Assembly (NCBI GenBank): GCA_036003885.1
Contig: DASYSA010000660.1
Coordinates: 1 to 10,406, forward strand
Length of the DNA stretch: 10,406 nt
Reading direction: 5' to 3'
Origin: DASYSA01 sp036003885
GTDB taxonomy: Bacteria; Acidobacteriota; Blastocatellia; UBA7656
The notes below the pieces were generated by a model. The model worked only from the letters and a program-made list of their open reading frames with translations. It made no database searches and was not told where the DNA came from. Position numbers and translations under genes: made by a program. Of this stretch, positions 1 through 6,291 are shown piece by piece (the first letter of the stretch is position 1; every line of letters starts with the position of its first letter).

Positions 1-131
1 GACTACCGAGATGGATTCCGTACAATCGCGACGCGGAGCCTTATATGGACTTTGGCGACGTCGTTCAGTTGCGCAACCATCTGCTCAAGGAGCAGCTCGA
101 CTTCCTGGAACAGGTTCAGAAGCGGCGCTGA
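1..131 (+). CDS. C-terminal end of a probable type-B carboxylesterase (5' end outside window)
   Basis: An open frame enters from the left edge (first full codon at position 3) and ends at TGA 129-131, giving 42 residues. It reads LPRWIPYN, then EPYMDFGD, then a charged helical tail ending in QKRR. In type-B carboxylesterases the last conserved block is a Trp-Pro-x-Tyr segment followed by a strand with Met and Phe-Asp. The complete carboxylesterase later in this window has the same arrangement (LPQWPAY at residues 522-528, then TMVFD at 535-539). That likeness is the only basis for the call, because the catalytic part is not in view. The next hydrolase gene starts only 17 bp downstream, so the two are probably co-transcribed. 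Coding status is fairly sure; the family is an inference from a short tail. Confidence 0.55.
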   Translation, partial: LPRWIPYNRDAEPYMDFGDVVQLRNHLLKEQLDFLEQVQKRR

Positions 132-148
132 TCGGAAGAGGAACTTAA

Positions 149-1636
149 ATGACAAAGAAGCGAACGGGCTTACGATGGGGGCTGGCGCTGTGTGTCCTCA
201 CCGCCCTGAGCATTCTGAGCCTTGGGGACGATACAACTTCGACGCGTCCTGACGACTCAATGCGTGTCCCGAGTCCGATAGTTACGGGTCCGATTACCGG
301 TGGCGACCGAGCGCAGGCACTGGGTGCCATTCCCGTCGCAGACTTGACGAAGGCCGGCTACGTAGAGGGGGAATACTTCTATGCGGGCAGTGCCACCGCG
401 TTCGGACAGGTCGGCACCTGGGCAGCGGACGGGGCATGGACCGCCCGACCGACTTCGAAGGCGGACTACAAGGTTCGCATGCTGGTGAGGCGGCCTGCCG
501 AGGCCCGTCGCTTCAACGGGATTGTTGTGGTCGAGTGGCTGAACGTCTCAGCGCAAGCGGAAGCGGCCGTGGACTTCATGCAGATGCGGGAGGAACTGCT
601 GCGTGAAGGCTACGTGTGGGTTGGGCTCGGCGTTCAGTCAGTGGGGATAAATGCGCCGAGGACCGGTCTCAAGTCGTTAGACCCGACTCGCTACGGTTCC
701 CTGTTGCAACCCGGAGACGCTTACTCTTACGACATCTTCTCGCAGGGAACACAAGCCTTGCGGCATCCGCAGGGCATCGATCCAATGAGCGGCCTCCGCG
801 CGCGGAAGGTACTGGCGACCGGCCGCTCTCAGTCGGCGTTCCGGCTCGTGACCTACATCAACGCCGTTCATCCGCTCGCTCATTTATTCGACGGTTTCTT
901 TGTGCACAGCCGCGGGTCGAGCCCGGCTCCGCTTTCCGATGGCGCGGACGGCAGGGTGCCGGCCAACGCGCATACTCGTATCGACGTCGATGTGCCGGTG
1001 CTCTGTTTGCAGACCGAAGGGGATTTGATCACGCTTCGTTCTCACCTCGCGAGACAGGATCAGAGCCCTCATTTCCGACAGTGGGAGGTTGCCGGGTGCG
1101 CGCACGCTGAGACGCCGCGCTGGGTTGTCGAGGTTCCGCCTCCATTGGATCTCGGACCGGGATGCAAGGATCCGGTCAATGCCGCGCCACACCACGCAGT
1201 GGTGAAGGCGGCGCTTCACGCGCTCGCGCAGTGGGTGCTGAAAGGCATCGCGCCTAAGCAGTCGCCGCTGATCGAATTGACCGACCCGACCGCACGCGAT
1301 CCTATCGCGCGTGACCAGTACGGCAACGCCAAAGGCGGCATCCGTCTCCCTGAGCTTGAGGCGCCCACCGCTACGCTCAACGGGCGAGCAAACGGGGTCG
1401 GCGCACAGCAGGCAAGTGGCACGCCGAATTTCTGTTTTCTGTTCGGGTTGACCGTTCCTTTCGACAAAGCAACTCTGTCAAAGCTCTACACCAGTCACGA
1501 CTCGTACGTGAAGCTGTTCAGCAAGGCAACGGATGCCGTGCAACGCGAGGGCTACTGGCTAAAGCCAGAAGGAGAGTTGGCCCGCAAGGCGGCCGAGCAG
1601 TCGCACATCGGGGAGTCATCGCAGGGTGCGAGGTAA
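149..1636 (+). CDS. Secreted alpha/beta hydrolase-domain protein (Abhydrolase_10-like), 495 aa
   Basis: A large serine hydrolase of the 'alpha/beta hydrolase domain' family (Pfam Abhydrolase_10 type), a group of mostly uncharacterised esterase-like proteins. The N-terminus has a basic KKR stretch and a hydrophobic segment (about residues 9-25), so it is probably exported; there is no lipobox. Family blocks are visible in order: GPITGG (47-52), AGYVEGEYF (69-77), LVRRP (122-126), VVVEWLNVS (126-134), the DPTRYG and GDAYSYDIFSQG region (178-200), then the nucleophile elbow GRSQSA (225-230) with Ser227 as likely nucleophile. TYINAVHPLAHLFDGF follows. GCAH with His319 is the likely catalytic histidine, and the acid is probably in QTEGD (288-292). 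Length is normal for the family. The ATG at 149 has a GAAGAGG-type ribosome site seven bases upstream. It follows the partial esterase by 17 bp. Substrate cannot be told from sequence. Confidence 0.9.
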   Translation: MTKKRTGLRWGLALCVLTALSILSLGDDTTSTRPDDSMRVPSPIVTGPITGGDRAQALGAIPVADLTKAGYVEGEYFYAGSATAFGQVGTWAADGAWTARPTSKADYKVRMLVRRPAEARRFNGIVVVEWLNVSAQAEAAVDFMQMREELLREGYVWVGLGVQSVGINAPRTGLKSLDPTRYGSLLQPGDAYSYDIFSQGTQALRHPQGIDPMSGLRARKVLATGRSQSAFRLVTYINAVHPLAHLFDGFFVHSRGSSPAPLSDGADGRVPANAHTRIDVDVPVLCLQTEGDLITLRSHLARQDQSPHFRQWEVAGCAHAETPRWVVEVPPPLDLGPGCKDPVNAAPHHAVVKAALHALAQWVLKGIAPKQSPLIELTDPTARDPIARDQYGNAKGGIRLPELEAPTATLNGRANGVGAQQASGTPNFCFLFGLTVPFDKATLSKLYTSHDSYVKLFSKATDAVQREGYWLKPEGELARKAAEQSHIGESSQGAR

Positions 1637-1660
1637 GTGACAATTGTATCGTTCAGCTCG

Positions 1661-1672
1661 GCAGGATCCTGC
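1661..1672. repeat. 12-bp perfect palindrome between two hydrolase genes
   Basis: GCAGGATCCTGC is a perfect 12-bp palindrome lying 25 bp after the stop of the upstream hydrolase and 55 bp before the next start. It could be an operator or a weak processing hairpin. There is no T-run, so it is not a convincing terminator. The function is unknown and the palindrome could be accidental. Confidence 0.3.
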
Positions 1673-1727
1673 GGCTCTGTCGTTGACATAGCGATCTGTC
1701 GTTCTTGAATACTGAAGGAGAATCGAA

Positions 1728-2621
1728 ATGACGAGACGAAATGCTCTCTCAATGGCTCTGTGCCTGCTGACGATGGCGGGCCCGATGTTGGCGGAGGACA
1801 AGCCTTCGGAAGACTACATGACAACCTCCGACGGCGTTAAGATTCACTACTACGTGATTGGCAAGGGAACGCCGGTAGTCTTGATTCACGGCTACACCGG
1901 CACCGCATGGGGCAACTGGTTCTCCAATGGCATTGCTCAAGCGCTTGCGAAGAAACACATGGTTGTGGCGCTCGATTGCCGCAACCACGGAAAGAGCGAC
2001 AAGCCCGTGGCCAATGGGCCGGGCAAGGCGCAGGACGTGATCGAGTTGATGGATCATCTCAAGATCAAGAAGGCGCACATCCACGGGTACTCGATGGGAG
2101 GCGGGATTACAGCTCAGTTACTGGCGCTGATCCCTGATCGTTTCATCACTGCCGCCTTCGGCGGTTCCGGAATTGCCGAGGTCGATCCGGAGATGAGAGC
2201 GAAGGCGCCGCCGGATAAGCAGGGCCGCGATCCGCAGGAGGATGAGGCCTCGCGAACGCTCAGGGTGCACCGAGCAATGGATCTAGGTATGAGCAAAGAG
2301 GAGGCCGAAAAACAGGCCGCTACTCCTCCTGCTGCCCGAACAGGAGTTGGACCCGGTCCGGGAGGGCCGGCCGCAGCCACTCCGCCTCGCACAGGTCCGC
2401 AGCTCGACCTGACGCGGCTGAATATTCCCATGCTCGCGATCAACGGAGAGTTTGACCGTCCGAATGCGAAGACGACGCGGATCGCGCGCGAGGTTAAGAA
2501 CTTTACGAACGTCGTGCTGCCCGGCAAGTCGCACCTGACAGCTATCATGGCCGGCTACATGCCGAAGGAGTATCTTGAGAGCCTCGTCAAGTTTATCAAC
2601 GCAAACGATCCGAAAAAATAA
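1728..2621 (+). CDS. Secreted alpha/beta hydrolase (esterase/lipase-like), 297 aa
   Basis: A classical alpha/beta-hydrolase-fold enzyme, probably an esterase exported by Sec. Residues 1-22 form a signal peptide (RR, hydrophobic core, likely cleavage after MLA before EDK). HGYTG (54-58) is the oxyanion-hole loop. The nucleophile elbow is GYSMGG with Ser122, the acid is probably Asp243 (GEFD), and the histidine is His269 (GKSH); these are in the standard order and spacing. The lid region between about residues 150 and 225 is unusual: it is charged (DPEMRAKAPPDKQGRDPQEDE) and then low-complexity, rich in Pro, Gly, Ala and Thr (about 195-224). This suggests a flexible cap insert. The ATG has AAGGAG seven bases upstream (1715-1720). 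It sits 91 bp after the previous hydrolase, possibly in the same unit, and its stop codon abuts the palindromic element that follows. The substrate is unknown. Confidence 0.92.
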   Translation: MTRRNALSMALCLLTMAGPMLAEDKPSEDYMTTSDGVKIHYYVIGKGTPVVLIHGYTGTAWGNWFSNGIAQALAKKHMVVALDCRNHGKSDKPVANGPGKAQDVIELMDHLKIKKAHIHGYSMGGGITAQLLALIPDRFITAAFGGSGIAEVDPEMRAKAPPDKQGRDPQEDEASRTLRVHRAMDLGMSKEEAEKQAATPPAARTGVGPGPGGPAAATPPRTGPQLDLTRLNIPMLAINGEFDRPNAKTTRIAREVKNFTNVVLPGKSHLTAIMAGYMPKEYLESLVKFINANDPKK

Positions 2622-2863
2622 TTGCGCTTCGGCAGCATCGTCCTCTCATTAACACCCCACTTCAGTGGGGTGTCTGGTGGGCGACGGCGCTGGTGGAACC
2701 GTTTTAACGGTTTCCGATCCGTCCATGTGGTCTCAACCTTGCACAAAGAATCTGTCGCGGAAGCCGGTGGCTTCCACAATTGGGGGAAACCGTTAAAACG
2801 GTTTCGTCGTTGCCCCCGGAGCAAACACCCCTCTGAAGTTGGGTGTTAATGAGAAGGCGCAAT
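2621..2863. repeat. Nested palindromic repeat element, about 243 bp (REP/MITE-like)
   Basis: The gap between two hydrolase genes is filled by a symmetrical element. Its outermost ends are ATTGCGC (2621-2627) and the reverse complement GCGCAAT (2857-2863). Inside are 29-bp inverted repeats, 2645-2673 and 2825-2853, matching at 27 of 29 positions; the left one is itself a 9-bp-stem hairpin (ACACCCCAC, loop TTCA, GTGGGGTGT, 2652-2673). Further in, AACCGTT-TT-AACGGTT (2697-2712) is mirrored by GAAACCGTT-AA-AACGGTTTC (2786-2805). Near the middle is GGAAGCC-GGT-GGCTTCC (2759-2775). The layout resembles REP/BIME or MITE elements, some of which are moved by RAYT transposases acting in trans. No transposase gene is present here, and no clear target duplication is visible. 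Open frames across it are almost certainly non-coding. It may also act as a transcript-end barrier for the upstream gene. Confidence 0.75.
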
Positions 2864-2927
2864 CGAATTCTCTGTAGAGTCAACTAGTACGGAAAAGCAC
2901 ATTCATCGAAATGGAGGAGCGTCAAGA

Positions 2928-4613
2928 ATGAATAATAGAAAGTCCAGCTCGAGTCGCGACGGAGCGCCTGAAGTATCCGGGCGCCGGAGTTTTCTGAAGC
3001 AAGCATCGCTGTTGGCTGCCGGCGTTCAAGCGAGCGCAATCCTGCCGCTCGCATCGGCGAGCAGCCGCGCGGCAATCCTGACAACGGACACGAGGACTTC
3101 GCGCAAGAGCGGCGATGTGGTTGCCGAGACAACATCGGGGAAGATCAGAGGAACGACCGTGGACGGAGTCAAGGTGTTTAAGGGGATCCCTTACGGTGGA
3201 ACAACCGCGGGTAAGAACCGCTTCATGCCGCCAACGAAGCCAACGGCGTGGACGGGTGTACGCGAGACTACCGAGTTTGGCCGCATAGCCCCGCAGCCCT
3301 TCTCGGGAGGCAGAATAGACTACGTGAAAATGATCGATTGGTTCTATCCGGCCAGCGCCCAGGGAGAAGACTGTCTCGCGCTGAACGTTTGGACGCCCGC
3401 CATCAGAGACGGCGGCAAGCGGCCCGTGCTGGTGTGCTTCCACGGAGGCGGCTTTACGAGCGGGTCGGGATCGAACCCGGGCTTTCACGGTCAGGAACTC
3501 GCTCGCCAACACAATGCGGTCGGCGTCTCGGTAAATCACCGGCTGGGATGTTTGGGATATATGAATCTCGCCGGTCTTGGCGCACCGCCGGAGTTCGCGA
3601 AGTCGGGAGTTGCGGGAGCGCTCGACATGGTAGCCGCGCTGGAATGGGTTCGCGACAACATCGAGAACTTCGGCGGCGATCCGGGCAACGTGATGATCTT
3701 CGGCCAATCCGGCGGCGGGGCCAAGGTCTGTACGCTGCTGACCATGCCCGCTGCGAAGGGCCTCTTTCATCGCGCGGCTATTCAGAGCGGCTCGGCGCTT
3801 CGTTTGACGTCGCGTGAGACTGCCACCAGATCCGCGGAGCGCATGCTTGCCCAGATAGGCATCGACAAGAGCCGGGTCACCGAGTTGCAGGATATCCCTG
3901 TCGAGATGATGATGTCGGCACAAGCAACACTCGGCGCGCAAAGCCCGCCTTTCGGATTCGGGCCGATGGTCGATGGTGCCGTGATCCCCCAAAACCCCTT
4001 CGATCCGGTTGCGCCGGCGATTTCAGCAGACGTGCCGGTAATCGTCAGCACAACGCTCGATGACGCCGCGCTGGGCAGGACCGATTTCTCACTCGATGAG
4101 ACAGGGTTACAGACTCAGGTGAAGACGATTGCGGGCAATGAAGCCGATCGTGTGATTGGCGCGTATCGCCGCGCTTATCCAACGACGTCGCCGTTCCTGC
4201 TCCTGTGCCGTATGCTCACTGATCGCGGCGGACGCAAGAGCGCGGTCGCTCTTGCTGAGCGCAAGTTTGCCCAACACAAGGCTCCGGTCTACATGTATCT
4301 CTTCACCTGGCCTTCACCAGGATACGGCGGAAAGTTCGGCGCCGTGCACGGGACCGACGTTCCGCTCGTAGTAGGCAACATCCACGCTCAGGGCATCACA
4401 GGCATGGGACCGGTCGCTAAAGCGCTTGGCGAAAAAATGAGCACGGCCTGGGTTGCATTTGCTAAGACCGGGAATCCGAATCATCCCGGACTTCCACAGT
4501 GGCCGGCATATACGCCCGAGACTCGCGCGACGATGGTCTTCGACAGCAACTGCCGCGTGGAGAACGATCCCGGTGGCGACTTAAGACGGCTCTGGGACGA
4601 CGTGAAAGCGTAA
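2928..4613 (+). CDS. Tat-exported type-B carboxylesterase, 561 aa
   Basis: A carboxylesterase/lipase of the type-B (COesterase) family, hydrolysing carboxylic esters outside the cytoplasm. The N-terminus has a twin-arginine motif, GRRSFLK (18-24), followed by a mild hydrophobic stretch ending near LASASSRAA (41-49), so the folded enzyme is probably exported by Tat. Family landmarks: GIPYG (86-90), EDCLALNVW (147-155), oxyanion loop FHGGGF (171-176), nucleophile elbow FGQSGGG with Ser261, a candidate acid at Asp378 or Asp379 in TTLDDA, and the histidine motif GAVHGTDVPL with His474. WPAY (525-528) closes the family core. Length is normal. The ATG has GGAGGA ten bases upstream (2913-2918). It follows the palindromic element and is followed by a strong hairpin, so it may be a separate transcript or the last gene of the hydrolase run. 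Natural substrate unknown. Confidence 0.95.
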   Translation: MNNRKSSSSRDGAPEVSGRRSFLKQASLLAAGVQASAILPLASASSRAAILTTDTRTSRKSGDVVAETTSGKIRGTTVDGVKVFKGIPYGGTTAGKNRFMPPTKPTAWTGVRETTEFGRIAPQPFSGGRIDYVKMIDWFYPASAQGEDCLALNVWTPAIRDGGKRPVLVCFHGGGFTSGSGSNPGFHGQELARQHNAVGVSVNHRLGCLGYMNLAGLGAPPEFAKSGVAGALDMVAALEWVRDNIENFGGDPGNVMIFGQSGGGAKVCTLLTMPAAKGLFHRAAIQSGSALRLTSRETATRSAERMLAQIGIDKSRVTELQDIPVEMMMSAQATLGAQSPPFGFGPMVDGAVIPQNPFDPVAPAISADVPVIVSTTLDDAALGRTDFSLDETGLQTQVKTIAGNEADRVIGAYRRAYPTTSPFLLLCRMLTDRGGRKSAVALAERKFAQHKAPVYMYLFTWPSPGYGGKFGAVHGTDVPLVVGNIHAQGITGMGPVAKALGEKMSTAWVAFAKTGNPNHPGLPQWPAYTPETRATMVFDSNCRVENDPGGDLRRLWDDVKA

Positions 4614-4946
4614 ATCGGCAACTCAGCCAGACCCGCCGGCGAGCCCGGCGGGTCTGAAATGTCTTAACTCGGGGCGCTCGCTCAACCGCTGTCGCGGCGT
4701 TCCGGAACCGTCTTCTCGGAAGGATCTCTAACAACTTCGCTTGAGTCACCCATCGATCCGCTTTCAGTTTCTCCCGACCTGTGGGCAGGCCCTGCCTTCC
4801 CCGTCAACTCTGAAATCAGAATCGCAAAATCGAGGGCCTGAACCCCAGGACTGCCATTTGCAAAGCTCAGCCTTGACGCGGAACTCCGGAGGCTGGATGC
4901 TTGGGTGACAGGAGTGCAGAACAGACGGACTCAATGGTGAATCGTG
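4614..4946. other. Non-coding gap with no supported gene
   Basis: About 330 bp between the carboxylesterase and the short DUF1905-like ORF. Apart from the strong hairpin at 4628-4656 I see only small imperfect inverted repeats. A minus-strand open frame of 95 residues (4462-4749) covers part of it but overlaps the esterase 3' end, has an Arg-rich composition typical of an antisense shadow, and matches nothing I recognise. The promoter for the DUF899 gene may lie here, but I could not pick out a convincing one. Confidence 0.5.
4628..4656 (+). terminator. Strong GC-rich hairpin after the carboxylesterase
   Basis: CAGACCCGCCGG (4628-4639), loop CGAGC, CCGGCGGGTCTG (4645-4656): a perfect 12-bp stem starting 15 bp after the esterase stop codon. 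No proper U-tract follows (AAATGTCTT), so it may be a factor-assisted terminator or an mRNA 3'-end stabiliser rather than a canonical intrinsic terminator. Position and stem strength support a transcript-end role for the hydrolase run. Confidence 0.7.
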
Positions 4947-5120
4947 ATGAAAAGAGAAAGGCTCAAGGCGGAACTACTGTCCGGGCATAAGGTAGCTGCC
5001 ATCGAAGTTCCGTTCGATCCAGCAAAGCAATGGGCCATTCAACCCAAACACCTCAGTGCGCCTTTAGATACTCAATCTGACAGCGGCTTCAACTCAGGAG
5101 GTTGCTTATGGCACCATTGA
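4947..5120 (+). pseudogene. Short ORF, likely 5' remnant of a DUF1905-type gene
   Basis: An ATG frame of 57 codons. The first part (MKRERLKAELLSGHK, then AIEVPFDPAKQW) looks like the start of a DUF1905-domain protein, where a short strand with 'VPFDP' and a Trp opens a small beta-barrel. After about residue 36 the reading turns into low-information sequence (Ser, Asp, Gly, His) and runs through the ribosome-binding site and start codon of the DUF899 gene, ending at TGA 5118-5120. I infer that a DUF1905-like gene lost everything after its first 35 or so codons, leaving the stub upstream of its neighbour. It might still be translated, as a leader peptide overlapping the DUF899 start. A weak GGTGA lies upstream of the ATG. 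Family assignment rests on a short stretch and is tentative. Confidence 0.4.
5096..5101 (+). promoter_or_regulatory. Ribosome binding site that fixes the DUF899 start
   Basis: AGGAGG lies six bases before ATG 5108, which is ideal spacing. The in-frame TTG at 5102 would touch the site directly, so ATG 5108 is the better start. The site lies inside the reading frame of the short upstream ORF, so translation of that ORF would pass over it. Confidence 0.75.
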
Positions 5121-5779
5121 GATTCCCGAACGAAACGACTGGCTACCGCGAAGCCCGCGATGGGCTCCTGAAAGCGGAGATCGAATTGGTGGCCCAGATT
5201 GAACGGGTGGCCGCAATGCGGAGGGGGCTCCCTCCTGGCGGCGTTCTCAAGGAAGACTACGCATTCGAGGAGATCGCGGCGGACGGTCAATTGCGCACGG
5301 TGAAACTCTCAGAGCTGTTCGAGGGATCGAAGACCTCGTTGTTCGTGTACTCGTTCATGTACGGACCAAAGATGGAGAATCCCTGCGTTATGTGCAGTTC
5401 GATCCTGGATGGACTCAACGGCAACGCTCGCCACATCACGCAGAGGGTCAACCTCGCCGTGGTTGCTCGATCTCCCATCGAGCGGATATTGGCGTTCGCG
5501 AAGCCCCGCGGCTGGAATTCACTTCGATTGCTCTCTTCAGCAAAGAACAGTTACAACGCCGACTATTTCGGGGAGACCGCTGAGGGGGACCAGTATCCTA
5601 TGGCTAACGTGTTCGTGCGCAAAGGTGATTTAATAAATCACTTTTGGGGCACCGACATGCTGTACGCGGACCTCGATCGCGAGCCACGCCATATGGACCT
5701 GATGTGGCCGCTTTGGAACGTTCTGGACACGACACCCGAGGGTCGAGGGCAGGACTGGTATCCGCCGCTAAATGCCTGA
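5108..5779 (+). CDS. DUF899 family thioredoxin-fold protein, 223 aa
   Basis: Matches the DUF899 family, predicted to have a thioredoxin-like fold; the biochemical role is not established. Visible family features: an N-terminal helix (about 10-40, EARDGLLKAEIELVAQIERVA), then DYAFE (50-54), the strand LFVYSFMYGP (78-87), a redox-like pair Cys93 and Cys96 in NPCVMCS, the strand VNLAVVARSPIERI (about 117-130), RGWNSLRLLSS, and the C-terminal block WPLWN (200-204), EGRG, DWYP (216-219) that is typical of the family. Length is normal. It seems cytoplasmic, with no signal peptide. It is followed after 74 bp by the YjbR gene in the same direction. The CxxC pair suggests thiol or redox chemistry, but that is inference. 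Confidence 0.88.
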   Translation: MAPLRFPNETTGYREARDGLLKAEIELVAQIERVAAMRRGLPPGGVLKEDYAFEEIAADGQLRTVKLSELFEGSKTSLFVYSFMYGPKMENPCVMCSSILDGLNGNARHITQRVNLAVVARSPIERILAFAKPRGWNSLRLLSSAKNSYNADYFGETAEGDQYPMANVFVRKGDLINHFWGTDMLYADLDREPRHMDLMWPLWNVLDTTPEGRGQDWYPPLNA

Positions 5780-5782
5780 GGT

Positions 5783-5806
5783 TGCCGGCGTCGCCGTTGG
5801 CCGGCA
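5783..5806 (+). other. Small hairpin after the DUF899 gene
   Basis: TGCCGGC (5783-5789), ten-base loop, GCCGGCA (5800-5806), four bases after the DUF899 stop. A 7-bp GC-rich stem without a T-tract. It may be a weak terminator or a 3'-end stabiliser before the YjbR gene; confidence is low because it is short. Confidence 0.3.
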
Positions 5807-5853
5807 CGTAGGAACGGGATTACTTCCGCGCTGATGCGACTTGTGATGGAGAG

Positions 5854-6246
5854 GTGAGCTTGAGCAAGCCAAGAACACAGAATCGCCGGCAGAAGGGAGA
5901 GCCGGTCACTTTCGAGACTGTGCGACAGCTCGCACTCGCCCTGCCAGGGGTTGAGGAGGGAAAGTCTTACGGAAATCCGGCATTCAGGGTCGGAGGGAAG
6001 TTTCTCGCCCGCCTTCGCGAGGAAGATGAAATCGCCATAAGAGTCGAGTTCGCCACGCGCGAAGTGCTGATGGGAACCGACCCGGAAACCTTCTATATTT
6101 CGGAGCACTACCTCCGCTATCCTGCGATGCTCATACGGCTCTCGAGGGTTGACCAAGACGATCTTCGCAGACTACTCGAGGAAGCGTGGCGGGGCAACGC
6201 ATCCAAACGTCTGCTCGCGGAGTTTGAGGAGAGAAGTTATCGATGA
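5854..6246 (+). CDS. MmcQ/YjbR family protein, 130 aa
   Basis: A small protein of the MmcQ/YjbR family (CyaY-like alpha/beta fold, thought to bind DNA in some members; exact role unknown). The core begins at TFETVRQLALALPGVEEG (19-36) and continues with YGNPAFRVGGKFLARL (39-54), VEFATREVLM, PETFYISEHY (77-86), and a C-terminal helix LRRLLEEAWR (104-113), all standard for the family. The start is uncertain. GTG 5854 is used here, but the best purine-rich site (GGAGAGG, 5848-5854) overlaps it; TTG 5860, two codons on, has more usual spacing. The first 18 residues are basic and outside the family core. The ComB-like gene starts 45 bp downstream in the same direction. Confidence 0.88.
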   Translation: MSLSKPRTQNRRQKGEPVTFETVRQLALALPGVEEGKSYGNPAFRVGGKFLARLREEDEIAIRVEFATREVLMGTDPETFYISEHYLRYPAMLIRLSRVDQDDLRRLLEEAWRGNASKRLLAEFEERSYR

Positions 6247-6253
6247 GATTTCA

Positions 6254-6270
6254 GACTTCTGTCAGAAGTC
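6254..6270. repeat. 8-bp inverted repeat upstream of the comB-like gene
   Basis: GACTTCTG (6254-6261), one central base, CAGAAGTC (6263-6270): a perfect dyad 21 bp before the ATG at 6292 and just after the YjbR stop. As DNA it looks like a repressor operator; as RNA it makes a six-pair stem with a five-base loop. The ComB-like start has no clear ribosome site, so the dyad may matter for its expression. Function not known. Confidence 0.4.
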
Positions 6271-6291
6271 CGGCATCAGCCCGCAGCGCCC

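Noticed and set aside
1683..1710. Promoter-like TTGACA followed at 16 bp by TTGAAT before the 1728 gene
   Set aside because: The start point it predicts would fall inside the ribosome-binding site of that gene, leaving almost no leader, so it is not a convincing promoter.
2622..2849. Open frames on both strands across the palindromic element
   Set aside because: The translations simply read the inverted repeats and have no ribosome sites; they are by-products of the repeat.
2922..3992. A 356-residue minus-strand open frame opposite the Tat carboxylesterase
   Set aside because: It is the antisense shadow of a gene with an excellent family match; its composition is Arg/His-rich with no recognisable domain.
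4462..4749. A 95-residue minus-strand frame over the end of the carboxylesterase and the following gap
   Set aside because: It overlaps the esterase and the strong hairpin, is Arg-rich, and resembles no family I recognise.
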